Source of the DNA: Roseomonas sp.
GTDB taxonomy: Bacteria > Pseudomonadota > Alphaproteobacteria > Acetobacterales > Acetobacteraceae
DNA: 64,000 nucleotides
Direction of reading: 5' to 3'
Assembly (NCBI GenBank): GCA_020249775.1
Contig: JADCFA010000008.1
Location: forward strand, 124,001 to 188,000
Below the pieces are notes generated by a model. The model was not told the DNA's origin and did not search any database. It saw only the letters and a list, made by a program, of their open reading frames with translations. Shown piece after piece: positions 27,833 to 36,335 of this stretch. A program made the position numbers and the translations under genes. Every line of letters starts with the position of its first letter. Within the stretch, counting starts at the first letter, position 1.

Positions 27833-28756
27833 GTGCGCATTCTTTTCATCTCCTCCACCCGCATTGGCGATGCAGTGCTGTCCACGGGCCTGCTTGATCA
27901 CCTGATGCGGGCGCATCCGCAAGCGCGCTTCACCATTGTCTGCGGGCGGGTGGCGGAGGGTGTGTTCCGCCGCATGCCGCGGCTTGAACGGCTGATTTCG
28001 GTGGAAAAACGCCGCTATTCGCTGCATTGGCTGGAAATCTGGGGTGCCCTGGCCTTCACGCGCTGGGATTTGGTGGTGGATTTGCGCGCCTCGGCCATTG
28101 CCTGGCTGCTTTGGACCCGCGCGCGCAAGATCATCCAGGGCGGGCGGCGGCCTGGGCATCGGCTGGTGCATTTGGCCGCGCTTTTGGGTGTGAGCCCCCC
28201 GCCACTGCCGGTGATTTGGGCCGCGCCGGAAGATATCAGCCGCGCCGCAACCTTGCTGCCGGAAGGCCGCAATTGGCTGGTGCTGGGGCCAACCGCGAAT
28301 TGGCACCGCAAGGTCTGGCCGGCGGGGCGCTTCGTCGAAGTCGCGCTGCGGCTGACTGCGGCAGATGGTGCCCTGCCCGGTGCCGGGATTGCCATTCTGG
28401 GCGGGCCGGGGGATCAGGAACGCAGCATGGCGACCCCGGTTCTGACCGCCTTGCCCCAGGCGCTGGACCTGGTGGGCAAGCTCGACCTGCCTGAAGTGGC
28501 GGCGGTGCTGGCGCGCGCCGCGATGTTTATCGGCAATGATTCGGGCCTGATGCATCTGGCCGCCGCTGCCGGCGCGCCCACACTTGGCCTGTTTGGTCCA
28601 ACCCCATCGGATGAATATGGCCCCGCCGGCCCCAAGGCGCAGGCCGTGCTGGCCGATGGCCCACCCGGCCAGGGCGTCATGGAAGATTTGCCCGTGGCGC
28701 GCGTTCTGGAAGCGGCCGAGGCGCTGATCGGCCAAGCCGCACGGGTGCCGGCGTGA
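27833..28756 (+). CDS. Glycosyltransferase family 9 (ADP-heptose:LPS heptosyltransferase-like)
   Basis: The 307-residue protein with a GTG start begins RILFISSTRIGDAVLSTGLL, the GT9 N-terminal nucleotide-sugar fold. The C-terminal domain has WLVLGPTANWHRKVWPAGRF and FIGNDSGLMHLAAAAGAPTLGLFGPT, typical of heptosyltransferases. It probably adds a heptose or similar sugar to the LPS core at the inner membrane. The stop overlaps the GT2 start. It opens a four-gene glycan cluster, not far from the Lpt genes. Confidence 0.88.
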   Translation: MRILFISSTRIGDAVLSTGLLDHLMRAHPQARFTIVCGRVAEGVFRRMPRLERLISVEKRRYSLHWLEIWGALAFTRWDLVVDLRASAIAWLLWTRARKIIQGGRRPGHRLVHLAALLGVSPPPLPVIWAAPEDISRAATLLPEGRNWLVLGPTANWHRKVWPAGRFVEVALRLTAADGALPGAGIAILGGPGDQERSMATPVLTALPQALDLVGKLDLPEVAAVLARAAMFIGNDSGLMHLAAAAGAPTLGLFGPTPSDEYGPAGPKAQAVLADGPPGQGVMEDLPVARVLEAAEALIGQAARVPA

Positions 28757-29532
28757 CGCCAAAACTTTCCATCCTGATCGTCGCGCGCAACGAAGAAGCA
28801 CGGCTGCCCGATTGCCTGGCCTCGGCTGCTTTCGCTGATGAGGTTGTGGTGGTGCTGGACCGCACCACGGATGCCAGTGCCGCCCTTGCCCGCAGAGCGG
28901 GTGCCCTTGTGCTGGAAGGTGCCTGGGAATTGGAAGGTGATCGGCGTAATGCCGGCATCGCCGCCTGCACGGGTGATTGGATTCTGGAATTGGATGCGGA
29001 TGAACGCGTGGATGGCTTGCTTGCCGCTGAAATCCGCCGCGTGATCGGATCGAGCAGCTTCGCCTGGCATCAGGTGCCGGTGGATAATTACGTGAGCGAC
29101 AGGCTGCTGCGCCATGGTTGGGCGGGGAGCTTCGGCACGACCTCGGTCCCCCGGCTGTTTCAACGCGGGGCGAAACGCTGGCGCGCACAACGCGTGCATC
29201 CGGGGCTGGATTGGGTGGGCAAGCAAGGCCCGCCGATCAAAACGGGCGCGCTGGTGCATCTGGTGGATCGCGATATTTCGGACATGCTGCGGCGGTTGGA
29301 TAAGTATTCCTCGGCCAAGGCGGCGGATCTGATCGCGTCCGGGGATATTGGCACGCTCAGCGCCAATCTGCGCCGCTTTGTCAGCCGCGCCTTCAAATCC
29401 TATGTCTCCCGCAAGGGTTATCGCGAAGGGGCTTGGGGTGTGGTGCTGGCCTTTTGCACCGGCGCCTTTCCGCTGCTGTCCTATTTAAAGGCGCGGTTGG
29501 AACCGGAACGCCATGGTGGGCGGAAGCCATGA
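28753..29532 (+). CDS. Glycosyltransferase family 2
   Basis: The 259-residue protein has a GTG start inside the GT9 stop region. It has the GT-A start KLSILIVARNEEARLPDCL, DEVVVVLDRTTDAS, and the metal-binding DxD in WILELDADERVDGL near residue 80. The layout is like the WaaE/KdtX (lipopolysaccharide core beta-glucosyltransferase) group. A C-terminal hydrophobic stretch (AFCTGAFPLLSYLKARL) may touch the membrane. It probably extends the LPS core. It is coupled to the GT4 gene by an ATGA overlap at 29529-29532. Confidence 0.87.
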   Translation: MTPKLSILIVARNEEARLPDCLASAAFADEVVVVLDRTTDASAALARRAGALVLEGAWELEGDRRNAGIAACTGDWILELDADERVDGLLAAEIRRVIGSSSFAWHQVPVDNYVSDRLLRHGWAGSFGTTSVPRLFQRGAKRWRAQRVHPGLDWVGKQGPPIKTGALVHLVDRDISDMLRRLDKYSSAKAADLIASGDIGTLSANLRRFVSRAFKSYVSRKGYREGAWGVVLAFCTGAFPLLSYLKARLEPERHGGRKP

Positions 29533-30557
29533 GAATTGCGCAGGTGATGGCCGGCGCACCAATCGGTGGCGCCGAGGCTTTTTTTGAACGCGCCACGATT
29601 GCCCTGCATAACGCGGGGGATATCGTGCTGCCCATTATCCGGCGTGACGCGGGGCGTGCCGAGCGGTTGCGCGCAGCAGGTTTGCAGCCGGTGGAATTGG
29701 CCTTTGGCGGCGCGCTTGATTTCATGACCAGGCCGCTTGTGCGGCGCGCCTTGCAGGATTTCAAACCCGATGTCGTCATGGCCTGGATGCAGCGCGCCGC
29801 GCGCTTCACCCCGCAAGGGCCTTGGGTTTTGGTCGGGCGTTTCGGCGGCTATTATGATGTGAAGTATTTCCGTCATTGCGATCATCTTGTGGCGAATACG
29901 CATGATCTGGTGCGAATGATTACCGCCGCGCCCTGGCCGCCGGCGCGCGTACATTACTTGCCAAATTTTGTTGAGGATTTCGCGGGCAGCAGACCCGCTG
30001 AGTTGCCCGCAGCAAGTAGCGCGCCGCGGCTTCTGGCCATGGGGCGGCTCCATCCCAATAAGGGTTTTGATGTGCTGCTGCGCGCCATCGCGCTGCTGCC
30101 GCGCGGGCATTTATATCTGGCAGGTGCGGGGCCGGAAGAAGCGGCCTTGCGCGCCTTGGCCGCAGAACTTGGCATCACGGAGCGCGTGAGTTTTCTCGGC
30201 TGGCGGCGCGATATCGGTGCGCTGCTGGCGGCAGCGGATATTTTCATTTGTTCATCACGCCAGGAACCGCTCGGCAATATCGTGCTGGAAGCCTGGTCTG
30301 CGACGAAGCCGGTGATTGCCTCAGCCGCGCAAGGCCCGAGCGAATTGATAAGCGATGGCAAGGATGGCGTTTTGGCGCCGCGTGAAGATGCGGCGGCGCT
30401 GGCGGCGGCCATTGCGCAACTGTCTGAAAATCCTGAGCGCGCGGCTGCCCTTGCCGCGGCGGGCCGCGCGCATTTCGCCGCAGCCTTCGCCGAGGCGCCG
30501 GTGATAGCGCATTGGCGGCGCTTGTTGGCGGACCTCAAGCCGGCGAGAAGGGCGTAG
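29529..30557 (+). CDS. Glycosyltransferase family 4 (GT-B)
   Basis: The protein is about 342 residues. It starts MRIAQVMAGAPIGGAEAFFE (acceptor-side Rossmann fold with the GGAE motif). The C-terminal domain has RLLAMGRLHPNKGFDVLLRA, LYLAGAGPEEAALRALA and SSRQEPLGNIVLEAWSATKPVI, where the E-x7-E donor-sugar motif sits. The start at 29529 overlaps the GT2 stop; a longer frame from 29433 lies inside GT2. It probably adds a sugar to LPS core or O-chain. Five bases separate it from the asparagine-synthase-like gene. Confidence 0.88.
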   Translation: MRIAQVMAGAPIGGAEAFFERATIALHNAGDIVLPIIRRDAGRAERLRAAGLQPVELAFGGALDFMTRPLVRRALQDFKPDVVMAWMQRAARFTPQGPWVLVGRFGGYYDVKYFRHCDHLVANTHDLVRMITAAPWPPARVHYLPNFVEDFAGSRPAELPAASSAPRLLAMGRLHPNKGFDVLLRAIALLPRGHLYLAGAGPEEAALRALAAELGITERVSFLGWRRDIGALLAAADIFICSSRQEPLGNIVLEAWSATKPVIASAAQGPSELISDGKDGVLAPREDAAALAAAIAQLSENPERAAALAAAGRAHFAAAFAEAPVIAHWRRLLADLKPARRA

Positions 30558-30561
30558 CGCC

Positions 30562-32319
30562 ATGTGCGGCATAGCCGGGCTGGCGCTTCGCGCGGGCGTT
30601 TCACCTTCTGCCACGGTGCTGGAAGCGCTGACGCGCGCGCTGGCGCATCGTGGACCGGATGGTGCTGGGCATCATCTTTCGGGCAATGTCGCTCTCGCCC
30701 AAGCCCGCCTTGCAATCATTGATCTTGCGACAGGCGATCAACCGTTCTTCGCCGGCGCTGCCGCCTTGGTCGCAAATGGCGAGATCTATAATTACCGCGA
30801 ATTGCGCGCGGATCATGCGCTGCCCGCCGCCACCGCTTCGGATTGCGAACCGCCGTTGCATTTGTATCGCCGCGATGGCGCAGGCTTCGCTGAGCTTCTG
30901 CGCGGCATGTATGCCATTGCGATCCATGACCGCGCCGCAAGGCAGGTGCTGCTGGCGCGCGACCCTTTCGGCATTAAGCCGCTTTACATCGCCGAGACCG
31001 CCGATGGCATCGGCTTTGCGTCTGAACCGCAGGCACTGATTGCCGCCGGCTTGGTCACGCCGCAACTGCATCGCCCTGCCTTGCATGAATTGCTGCAACT
31101 GCAATTCACCAGCGGGCCGGAGACGATCTTCCAAGGCATAAGTCGCGTCCTGCCTGGTGAGACCATCACCATCGTTGATGGCCGCATCATCGCCCGTGCG
31201 CGCCGCGCTGCCTTGCCAGAGGAAGGGCCGGAAAGCATTTCGGAAGAAGCGGCGCTCGCGCGGCTGGATGCGGCGCTGATGGAAAGCGTTGACCTGCATC
31301 AGCGGAGCGACGTGCCTTACGGCATGTTCCTCTCGGGCGGGACGGATTCCGCCGCCGTGCTTGCCGCCATGGCGCGCATCAATACCGCGCCTGTTCTGGC
31401 CTTCACTGCTGGCTTTGATGTGGCCGGTGCTGCCGATGAACGCGAAGCCGCTGCAACCGCGGCACGTGCTGCGGGCGCGCGGCATGTCCGCGTTGACATC
31501 ACCCGCGATATGGTTTGGCGCCACTTGCCGGAAATCATTGCCTGCATGGATGATCCCGCCGCTGATTACGCCATCATCCCCACCTGGTTCTTGGCGCGCG
31601 CGGCGCGGCAGGAAGTGAAGGTGGTGCTTTCCGGCGAAGGCGGCGATGAATTATTCGGCGGCTATGGCCGCTACCGCGCGGCGATGCGCCCCTGGTGGCT
31701 GGGCGGCAAGACCATGCGTGGCCATGGCGCCTTTGATCGGCTGGATGTGCTGCGCGAATCGCTGACGGGCTGGCGCGATGGCATTGCCGCTGCCGAAGCC
31801 GCCGCCGCGCTGCCGGGGCGGTCCCGGTTGCAAGTCGCGCAAGCGACCGATTGCGCCGATTGGCTCGCGCATGACCTGCTGATCAAGCTTGATCGTTGCC
31901 TGATGGCACATGGCGTTGAAGGCCGCACACCCTTTCTTGATCCCGGCATCGCCGCTGCTGCCTTTCGGCTGCCGGACAAGCTCAAGATTCGTGATGGGCG
32001 GGGGAAATATCTCCTGCGCCAATGGCTCGCGAAGAACTTTCCGGCCAGCGAACCCTTCCGCGCCAAGCAGGGCTTCACCGTGCCGGTTGGCGCCTGGATC
32101 GCCGATGTGGCGGATAGGCTGGCGCCCTTGGTGGCGCGCCAACCAGGAATTGCTGAAATCGCCAAGGCTGACCGCATCCTGCCGCTATTTCGCGCGGCCG
32201 CCGGCAAGCGGGAAGGCTTCGCTGCCTGGCATTTGCTGTTTTACGCGCTTTGGCATCGGCGCCATATCCAAGGTGCGGCGCCTTCGGGCGATGTGTTCGA
32301 AACCCTTTCCCAGCAGTGA
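30562..32319 (+). CDS. asnB: Asparagine synthase (glutamine-hydrolysing)-like amidotransferase
   Basis: The 585-residue protein begins MCGIAGLAL, so Cys2 is the glutaminase nucleophile. The N-terminal class II amidotransferase domain has AHRGPDG, NGEIYNYREL and RDPFGIKPLY. The synthetase domain has the PP-loop MFLSGGTDSAAVLAAM near residue 255 and SGEGGDELFGGYGRY near 355. It makes asparagine from aspartate, ATP and glutamine. Its place at the end of three glycosyltransferase genes also allows amidation of a sugar or uronic acid, as suggested for relatives in O-antigen clusters. The sequence alone does not decide. Confidence 0.87.
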   Translation: MCGIAGLALRAGVSPSATVLEALTRALAHRGPDGAGHHLSGNVALAQARLAIIDLATGDQPFFAGAAALVANGEIYNYRELRADHALPAATASDCEPPLHLYRRDGAGFAELLRGMYAIAIHDRAARQVLLARDPFGIKPLYIAETADGIGFASEPQALIAAGLVTPQLHRPALHELLQLQFTSGPETIFQGISRVLPGETITIVDGRIIARARRAALPEEGPESISEEAALARLDAALMESVDLHQRSDVPYGMFLSGGTDSAAVLAAMARINTAPVLAFTAGFDVAGAADEREAAATAARAAGARHVRVDITRDMVWRHLPEIIACMDDPAADYAIIPTWFLARAARQEVKVVLSGEGGDELFGGYGRYRAAMRPWWLGGKTMRGHGAFDRLDVLRESLTGWRDGIAAAEAAAALPGRSRLQVAQATDCADWLAHDLLIKLDRCLMAHGVEGRTPFLDPGIAAAAFRLPDKLKIRDGRGKYLLRQWLAKNFPASEPFRAKQGFTVPVGAWIADVADRLAPLVARQPGIAEIAKADRILPLFRAAAGKREGFAAWHLLFYALWHRRHIQGAAPSGDVFETLSQQ

Positions 32320-32333
32320 CGACAGGAAAACCC

Positions 32334-33161
32334 ATGGCGAAACGCGGCGCATCGCGGCAGGCTCTTCGCATCGCGACCTGGAACATCAATAGCGTGAGAT
32401 TACGTCTGCCTTTGCTGCAAAACCTGGTCGCTGATCTGGCGCCCGATGTGCTTTGCCTGCAGGAAACCAAATGCCCGGATGAGGCATTTCCGCATGAAGG
32501 CATCGCCGCCCTTGGCTTCAAGCATCGGCTGGTGCGCGGCATGAAGGGCTATAATGGCGTGGCGGCTTTATCGCGCCTGCCGATCTCGCTGCGCGCGGAT
32601 GATCCCGATTGGTGCGCCAAGGGCGATTGTCGGCATTTGGGCGTTATGCTGGATGCGCCAGGCGGCCCGGTTGAACTGCACAATTTTTATGTCCCCGCTG
32701 GCGGCGATATTCCGGACCGCAACGCCAATCCGAAATTCGGCCATAAGCTTGATTTCGTCGCCGAAGCCACGCGCTGGTTCGCGGGCCGAGGCGCGCGGCG
32801 CGCCGTGCTGGTGGGGGATTTGAACATCGCGCCGCTGGAGCATGATGTCTGGTCCCATAAGCAATTATTGGATGTGGTGTCGCATACGCCCATCGAAGTT
32901 GAAGGGCTGCTCGGCTGGCAGAAGGCGGCCGGCTGGCATGACGCGCTGCGCCATTTCGTCCCCGAAGATCAGAAGCTTTACACTTGGTGGTCCTATCGCG
33001 CGCGCGATTGGCGCGCGGCGGATCGCGGGCGGCGGTTGGATCATATTTGGGTCAGTGATGATCTGGCGGGGGGCCTCAAGCGCCATCTGGTGCTAAAGGA
33101 TGCGCGGGATTGGCCGCAAGCGTCTGACCATGTGCCGGTGCTGGTGGAGCTTCAGCCATGA
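32334..33161 (+). CDS. xth: Exodeoxyribonuclease III
   Basis: The protein is about 275 residues of the exonuclease/endonuclease/phosphatase fold: RIATWNINSVRLR, LCLQETKCPDEAF (metal-binding Glu), GYNGVAALSR, LVGDLNIAPLEHDVW, RLDHIWVSDDL and the catalytic ASDHVPVLVEL. It cuts at abasic sites and removes 3' blocks in base excision repair. The ATG at 32334 follows AGGA with good spacing; the frame's earlier starts lie within asnB. The stop overlaps the next start by 4 bases. Confidence 0.93.
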   Translation: MAKRGASRQALRIATWNINSVRLRLPLLQNLVADLAPDVLCLQETKCPDEAFPHEGIAALGFKHRLVRGMKGYNGVAALSRLPISLRADDPDWCAKGDCRHLGVMLDAPGGPVELHNFYVPAGGDIPDRNANPKFGHKLDFVAEATRWFAGRGARRAVLVGDLNIAPLEHDVWSHKQLLDVVSHTPIEVEGLLGWQKAAGWHDALRHFVPEDQKLYTWWSYRARDWRAADRGRRLDHIWVSDDLAGGLKRHLVLKDARDWPQASDHVPVLVELQP

Positions 33162-33532
33162 AGCGCCGCTTTTTCCTACTGGCCCTGCTGCCCGCGGCTT
33201 GCGCCGAGCCGAACCAAGCCCCTCCCGTGACCGCCGCGCCCCTGGCTGAGGAACCCGAACAGGTCTTCGCCCCCGGCCCGATTCCCTGGGATCGCCTGAC
33301 GGAAGACCAGAAGCGTCGCGCCAGGGACGCCATGCGGCGCCTTGGCTATGACACCTCAAGTGAGGAGGCGATCATCCGCCAATGGGACACGCTGCCACCG
33401 GCCAAGCAACGCTTCGCCATCCGCCGCCCACCGCCGCCGCCGCCCCCACCGCCGCCGCGCACGAGCACGGCGGCGCGCCCAGCGGCGCGGCCGGCGCCCC
33501 CTCCGCCACGGCCGCCCACACCGCCGCGCTGA
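33158..33532 (+). CDS. Small proline-rich putative lipoprotein of unknown function
   Basis: The 124-residue protein starts KRRFFLLALLPAACAEPNQ, which looks like a signal peptide with a weak lipobox (LPAAC). A short helical part (DRLTEDQKRRARDAMRRLGYDTSSEE) follows, then IRRPPPPPPPPPP (ten prolines, residues 91-100) and an Ala/Pro/Arg tail. No family was recognised. The tail resembles a cell-wall or protein-contact spacer; the proline run should need EF-P for translation. It is coupled to xth by ATGA. Codon use in the tail is monotonous, so the reading frame is supported mainly by the overlap and the signal. Confidence 0.55.
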   Translation: MKRRFFLLALLPAACAEPNQAPPVTAAPLAEEPEQVFAPGPIPWDRLTEDQKRRARDAMRRLGYDTSSEEAIIRQWDTLPPAKQRFAIRRPPPPPPPPPPRTSTAARPAARPAPPPPRPPTPPR

Positions 33533-33603
33533 AGGCTGCGCGGGAACGGCGCCTGCGGCTTGTAACAGGTCACGAAAATGGCCTTTTGCTGCGCCGCACA
33601 TGC

Positions 33604-33632
33604 TTGACACTGGGGTATCCCCCCCGTAAACG
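33604..33632 (+). promoter_or_regulatory. Sigma70-type promoter of the F0 ATP synthase operon
   Basis: A perfect TTGACA at 33604-33609 and TAAACG at 33627-33632 are 17 bases apart, 40 bases before the atpI start. The spacer contains the palindrome GGGGTATCCCC (33612-33622), which could bind a regulator. Confidence 0.6.
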
Positions 33633-33671
33633 CCGCTTCGCCTTCTGGCGGACAACGCCTGGGGAGCAAAG

Positions 33672-33968
33672 GTGAATTCGCAACCGGATTTTGATGCGCG
33701 CCTCAAGCAGGCCCGGGCCCAAAGCGGCCTGGAGAAGGACCCGAAAGGGTCTCAAGGCCTGCCGAAAGGACCATGGGGAATCGGGTTCCGCGCCGGGGTT
33801 GAGGTTGTCTCTGCCCTTGTCGTTGGCATCGGCATCGGGTGGGCACTCGATCGCTGGCTTGGCACTTGGCCTTGGCTTTTCCTGGTGTTTTTCGTCTTGG
33901 GCAGCGCGGCCGGGGTGATGAATGTCTATCGGCTTTTCAACCCGCGTTCGCGGCCAAAAGTGACGTGA
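33672..33968 (+). CDS. atpI: F0F1 ATP synthase assembly protein AtpI/AtpZ
   Basis: The 98-residue protein has a GTG start. After a charged N-terminal part come two membrane segments, GFRAGVEVVSALVVGIGIGWALD and WPWLFLVFFVLGSAAGVMNVYR, as in the AtpZ/AtpI family. The protein helps c-ring assembly and is linked to Mg2+ uptake. GGGGAGCAAAG is just upstream. It is the first gene of the F0 operon, 23 bases before atpB. F1 genes are elsewhere, as usual in alphaproteobacteria. Confidence 0.85.
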   Translation: MNSQPDFDARLKQARAQSGLEKDPKGSQGLPKGPWGIGFRAGVEVVSALVVGIGIGWALDRWLGTWPWLFLVFFVLGSAAGVMNVYRLFNPRSRPKVT

Positions 33969-33991
33969 TGATGGATCGGGAGAGGTAGGCA

Positions 33992-34747
33992 GTGGCGGCG
34001 GAAGGCAAAGCGATTGACGCTCTGAGCCAGTTTGAGCTCTCACCCGTGCTCGGCTTTTTGGGCAAGGCGGTTGGCTTCAGCCAGGCCAATCTTTTCATGG
34101 TGATCGCCGTGCTGCTGACCATGGGCCTTTTGGTCTATGGCATGCGCCAGCGCGCCCTTGTGCCGGGGCGTCTGCAATCGCTCGCCGAAACATCCTATGA
34201 ATTCGTGCATGAATTGGTGACCGGCCAGGTGGGGGATGAAGGCAAGCGCTTCTTCCCCTTCGTGTTTGCACTGTTCATGTTCGTGCTGTGTGGCAACCTG
34301 CTTGGCATGTTGCCCTATGCTTTCACCTTCACCAGCCATATCGCGGTGACTTTCGCGCTGGCGATGATTGTGTTTGTGCTGATCACCGTGGTGGCCATCA
34401 GCATCCATGGCATGCATTTCTTCAGCTATTTCTTTCCCGAAGGCGCGCCCAAGGTACTGGCACCGCTGATCATCCCGATTGAGGTGATTTCCTACCTCTC
34501 GCGGCCGGTCTCCCTTTCGGTGCGTCTTTTCGCGAATATGGTCGCCGGCCACGTCATGCTGAAGGTATTTGCCACCTTCGTCGTGCTGATGGGCAGCGCC
34601 GGCGCGGTTGGCATTTTCGGTGCCGCGGCACCGCTTGCGGTGAATGTGGCCCTGGTTGGCTTCGAATTTCTCGTGGCTTTCCTCCAGGCCTATGTCTTCG
34701 CCATTCTCACCAGCATCTACCTGCATGATGCGGTGCATCTGCACTGA
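33992..34747 (+). CDS. atpB: F0F1 ATP synthase subunit a
   Basis: The 251-residue membrane protein has a GTG start. [25 protein letters not shown] carries the essential Arg of the proton path, and the C-terminal [20 protein letters not shown] is the last helix pair. About five to six membrane segments are seen. It forms the half-channels beside the c-ring. GGGAGAGG precedes the start. It is followed by atpE after 47 bases. Confidence 0.94.
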   Translation: MAAEGKAIDALSQFELSPVLGFLGKAVGFSQANLFMVIAVLLTMGLLVYGMRQRALVPGRLQSLAETSYEFVHELVTGQVGDEGKRFFPFVFALFMFVLCGNLLGMLPYAFTFTSHIAVTFALAMIVFVLITVVAISIHGMHFFSYFFPEGAPKVLAPLIIPIEVISYLSRPVSLSVRLFANMVAGHVMLKVFATFVVLMGSAGAVGIFGAAAPLAVNVALVGFEFLVAFLQAYVFAILTSIYLHDAVHLH

Positions 34748-34794
34748 CATCATCGGGTCTCAACACTCCTGTTTGGAAAAGGAAGGAATTTCTT

Positions 34795-35019
34795 ATGGAC
34801 GTGCTCGCCGCTAAGGCCCTTGGGGCCGGCATCGCTGTTATCGCTCTCGCCGGTGTGGGCATTGGGATCGGCAATATCTTTGCCTCAATGGTCTCCTCGG
34901 TGGCCCGCAATCCGGGCGCCCGTGATGCGGTCTTCCCGATCGGCATTCTGGGCTTCGCGCTGACGGAAGCGGTCGCGCTGTTTGCGCTGCTCATCGCCTT
35001 CCTCATTCTCTTCACCTGA
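34795..35019 (+). CDS. atpE: F0F1 ATP synthase subunit c
   Basis: The 74-residue hairpin of two helices contains [22 protein letters not shown] (first helix and polar loop with RNPG) and [18 protein letters not shown] with the proton-binding Glu. The residue after Glu is Ala, which fits protons and not sodium as the coupling ion. GGAAGGAA lies just upstream, fitting the high expression this subunit needs. Confidence 0.95.
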   Translation: MDVLAAKALGAGIAVIALAGVGIGIGNIFASMVSSVARNPGARDAVFPIGILGFALTEAVALFALLIAFLILFT

Positions 35020-35108
35020 GGAAAGCGCGGCCCGGTTCGCCGGGTCTTTGGGCGCTTGGGGCAGAGCCATTGGGGCACTGCCCCACCGATGGAAGCATGA
35101 GGCGTGGC

Positions 35109-35693
35109 ATGACAAGCCTGTTGAGCAGAATTTTCGCGGGTGCAGCCATGCTCCTGCCCGGGTTTGCCTGGGCCGGGGGCGGTGGTGGCGGCATGCCACA
35201 GCTTGAATTCGGCAATCCCCTGGTGATTGCCCAGGTTGTGTGGATGCTACTGATCTTCGCTGCCCTTTACTGGCTGGTGAAGAACAAGGGCCTGCCGCTT
35301 GTGGAAAGCGTGCTGGAAGAACGGCGCGCCCGCATCCAGGGCGATCTGGAGGCGGCACGCACGGCGAAGGCGAATGCTGATGCAGCCATGGCAGCCCATC
35401 GTGATGCCACCGCCAAGGCGCGGGCTGAAGCGCAGGCGGCCATCGCCGGCGCGCTTCAGAACGCCCTGGCGGAAGCGGAAAAGCGCGCCGCAGTGCTGAA
35501 TGCCAAGCTCGCCGAACAGGTGGCGGCGGCTGAGGCGCGGATTGACGCCGCGCGGGGCGCTGCCATGGGGGCGCTTCGTGATGTCGCGACCGATACTGCG
35601 GAAGCCCTGGTGCAGAAGCTGATCGGTGCGGCGGATCGCGGTGCCATAGGTGCCGCGGTTGGCCGCGAAATGGCCGCACGCGGGAGGGCATGA
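35109..35693 (+). CDS. atpF2: F0F1 ATP synthase subunit b' (second b subunit)
   Basis: The protein is about 194 residues. An N-terminal signal-like stretch (LLSRIFAGAAMLLPGFAWA) and a Gly-rich link come before the membrane segment NPLVIAQVVWMLLIFAALYWLV. A long Ala/Glu-rich coiled coil follows. Alphaproteobacteria have diverged b and b' forming a heterodimeric stator. GAGG is 6 bases before the ATG at 35109; the ATG at 35097 has poor spacing. The stop overlaps the next b gene. Confidence 0.88.
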   Translation: MTSLLSRIFAGAAMLLPGFAWAGGGGGGMPQLEFGNPLVIAQVVWMLLIFAALYWLVKNKGLPLVESVLEERRARIQGDLEAARTAKANADAAMAAHRDATAKARAEAQAAIAGALQNALAEAEKRAAVLNAKLAEQVAAAEARIDAARGAAMGALRDVATDTAEALVQKLIGAADRGAIGAAVGREMAARGRA

Positions 35694-36199
35694 TGCACGG
35701 TTACGCGCATTTCTGGCTGGATCCGAAGTTCTGGGTCGCTGTTTCCTTTGTTCTGTTCTTCGTGCTGTTTGGCCGTAAGGTATTCAGCGCCTTAATGGGT
35801 GCTTTGGACAAGCGAGCTGAGGGCATTCGCGCCCAATTGGATGAGGCCGCGAAGCTCCGCGCCGAGGCCGAGGCGATGCTGAAGGCCGCCGAGGCTGAGC
35901 GTGCGGCTGCCCTGAAGGAAGCGGAAGAATTGCTCACGCGCGCCAAGGCGGAAGCCGAGCGTGTGGCGGCTGCCGCCCAGGCCGAGGCTGAGGCCGCCGC
36001 TGATCGGCGTGAGCGTATGGCGATGGACCGTATTGCCGCCGCGGAAGCCGGTGCGATTGCCGAAGTGCGCCAGGCCGCGGCCGATATCGCCACCGCGGCT
36101 ACACGGACCCTTTTGGCCGAGACGATTGATGCGGCGACTGATGCGGCGCTGATCGAAAAAAGTGTGGGCGAATTGGGCAAGGCGTTACGCGCGGCTTGA
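35690..36199 (+). CDS. atpF: F0F1 ATP synthase subunit b
   Basis: The 169-residue protein begins near HFWLDPKFWVAVSFVLFFVLF (membrane anchor) with GRKVFSALMGALDKRAEGIRAQLDEA after it. A long Ala-rich coiled coil runs to the end. It is part of the peripheral stalk that holds F1. Two ATGs in a row (35690 and 35693) are possible starts. It ends the F0 operon, with a terminator 22 bases downstream. Confidence 0.92.
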   Translation: MMHGYAHFWLDPKFWVAVSFVLFFVLFGRKVFSALMGALDKRAEGIRAQLDEAAKLRAEAEAMLKAAEAERAAALKEAEELLTRAKAEAERVAAAAQAEAEAAADRRERMAMDRIAAAEAGAIAEVRQAAADIATAATRTLLAETIDAATDAALIEKSVGELGKALRAA

Positions 36200-36221
36200 A
36201 CGCAACAGCATTTCCCGATGA

Positions 36222-36256
36222 AAGCCCCTTCTCCGGCAGGAAAGGGGCTTTTTTCT
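36222..36256 (+). terminator. Rho-independent terminator after the F0 operon
   Basis: AAGCCCCTT, a 12-base loop, AAGGGGCTT and a run of T form a clear intrinsic terminator just after atpF. Confidence 0.85.
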
Positions 36257-36335
36257 TGGCCAATGAATTCGCTTTTTCATTGCGCGCAAAAGCACTATTC
36301 TATGCCAATCGCGTTCTGATGGGAGAGAAAGCTTC

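Noticed and set aside
27764..29188. Long minus-strand open frame across the GT9 and GT2 genes
   Set aside because: It is antisense to two well-supported genes and has a low-complexity, family-free translation. High G+C keeps such shadows open.
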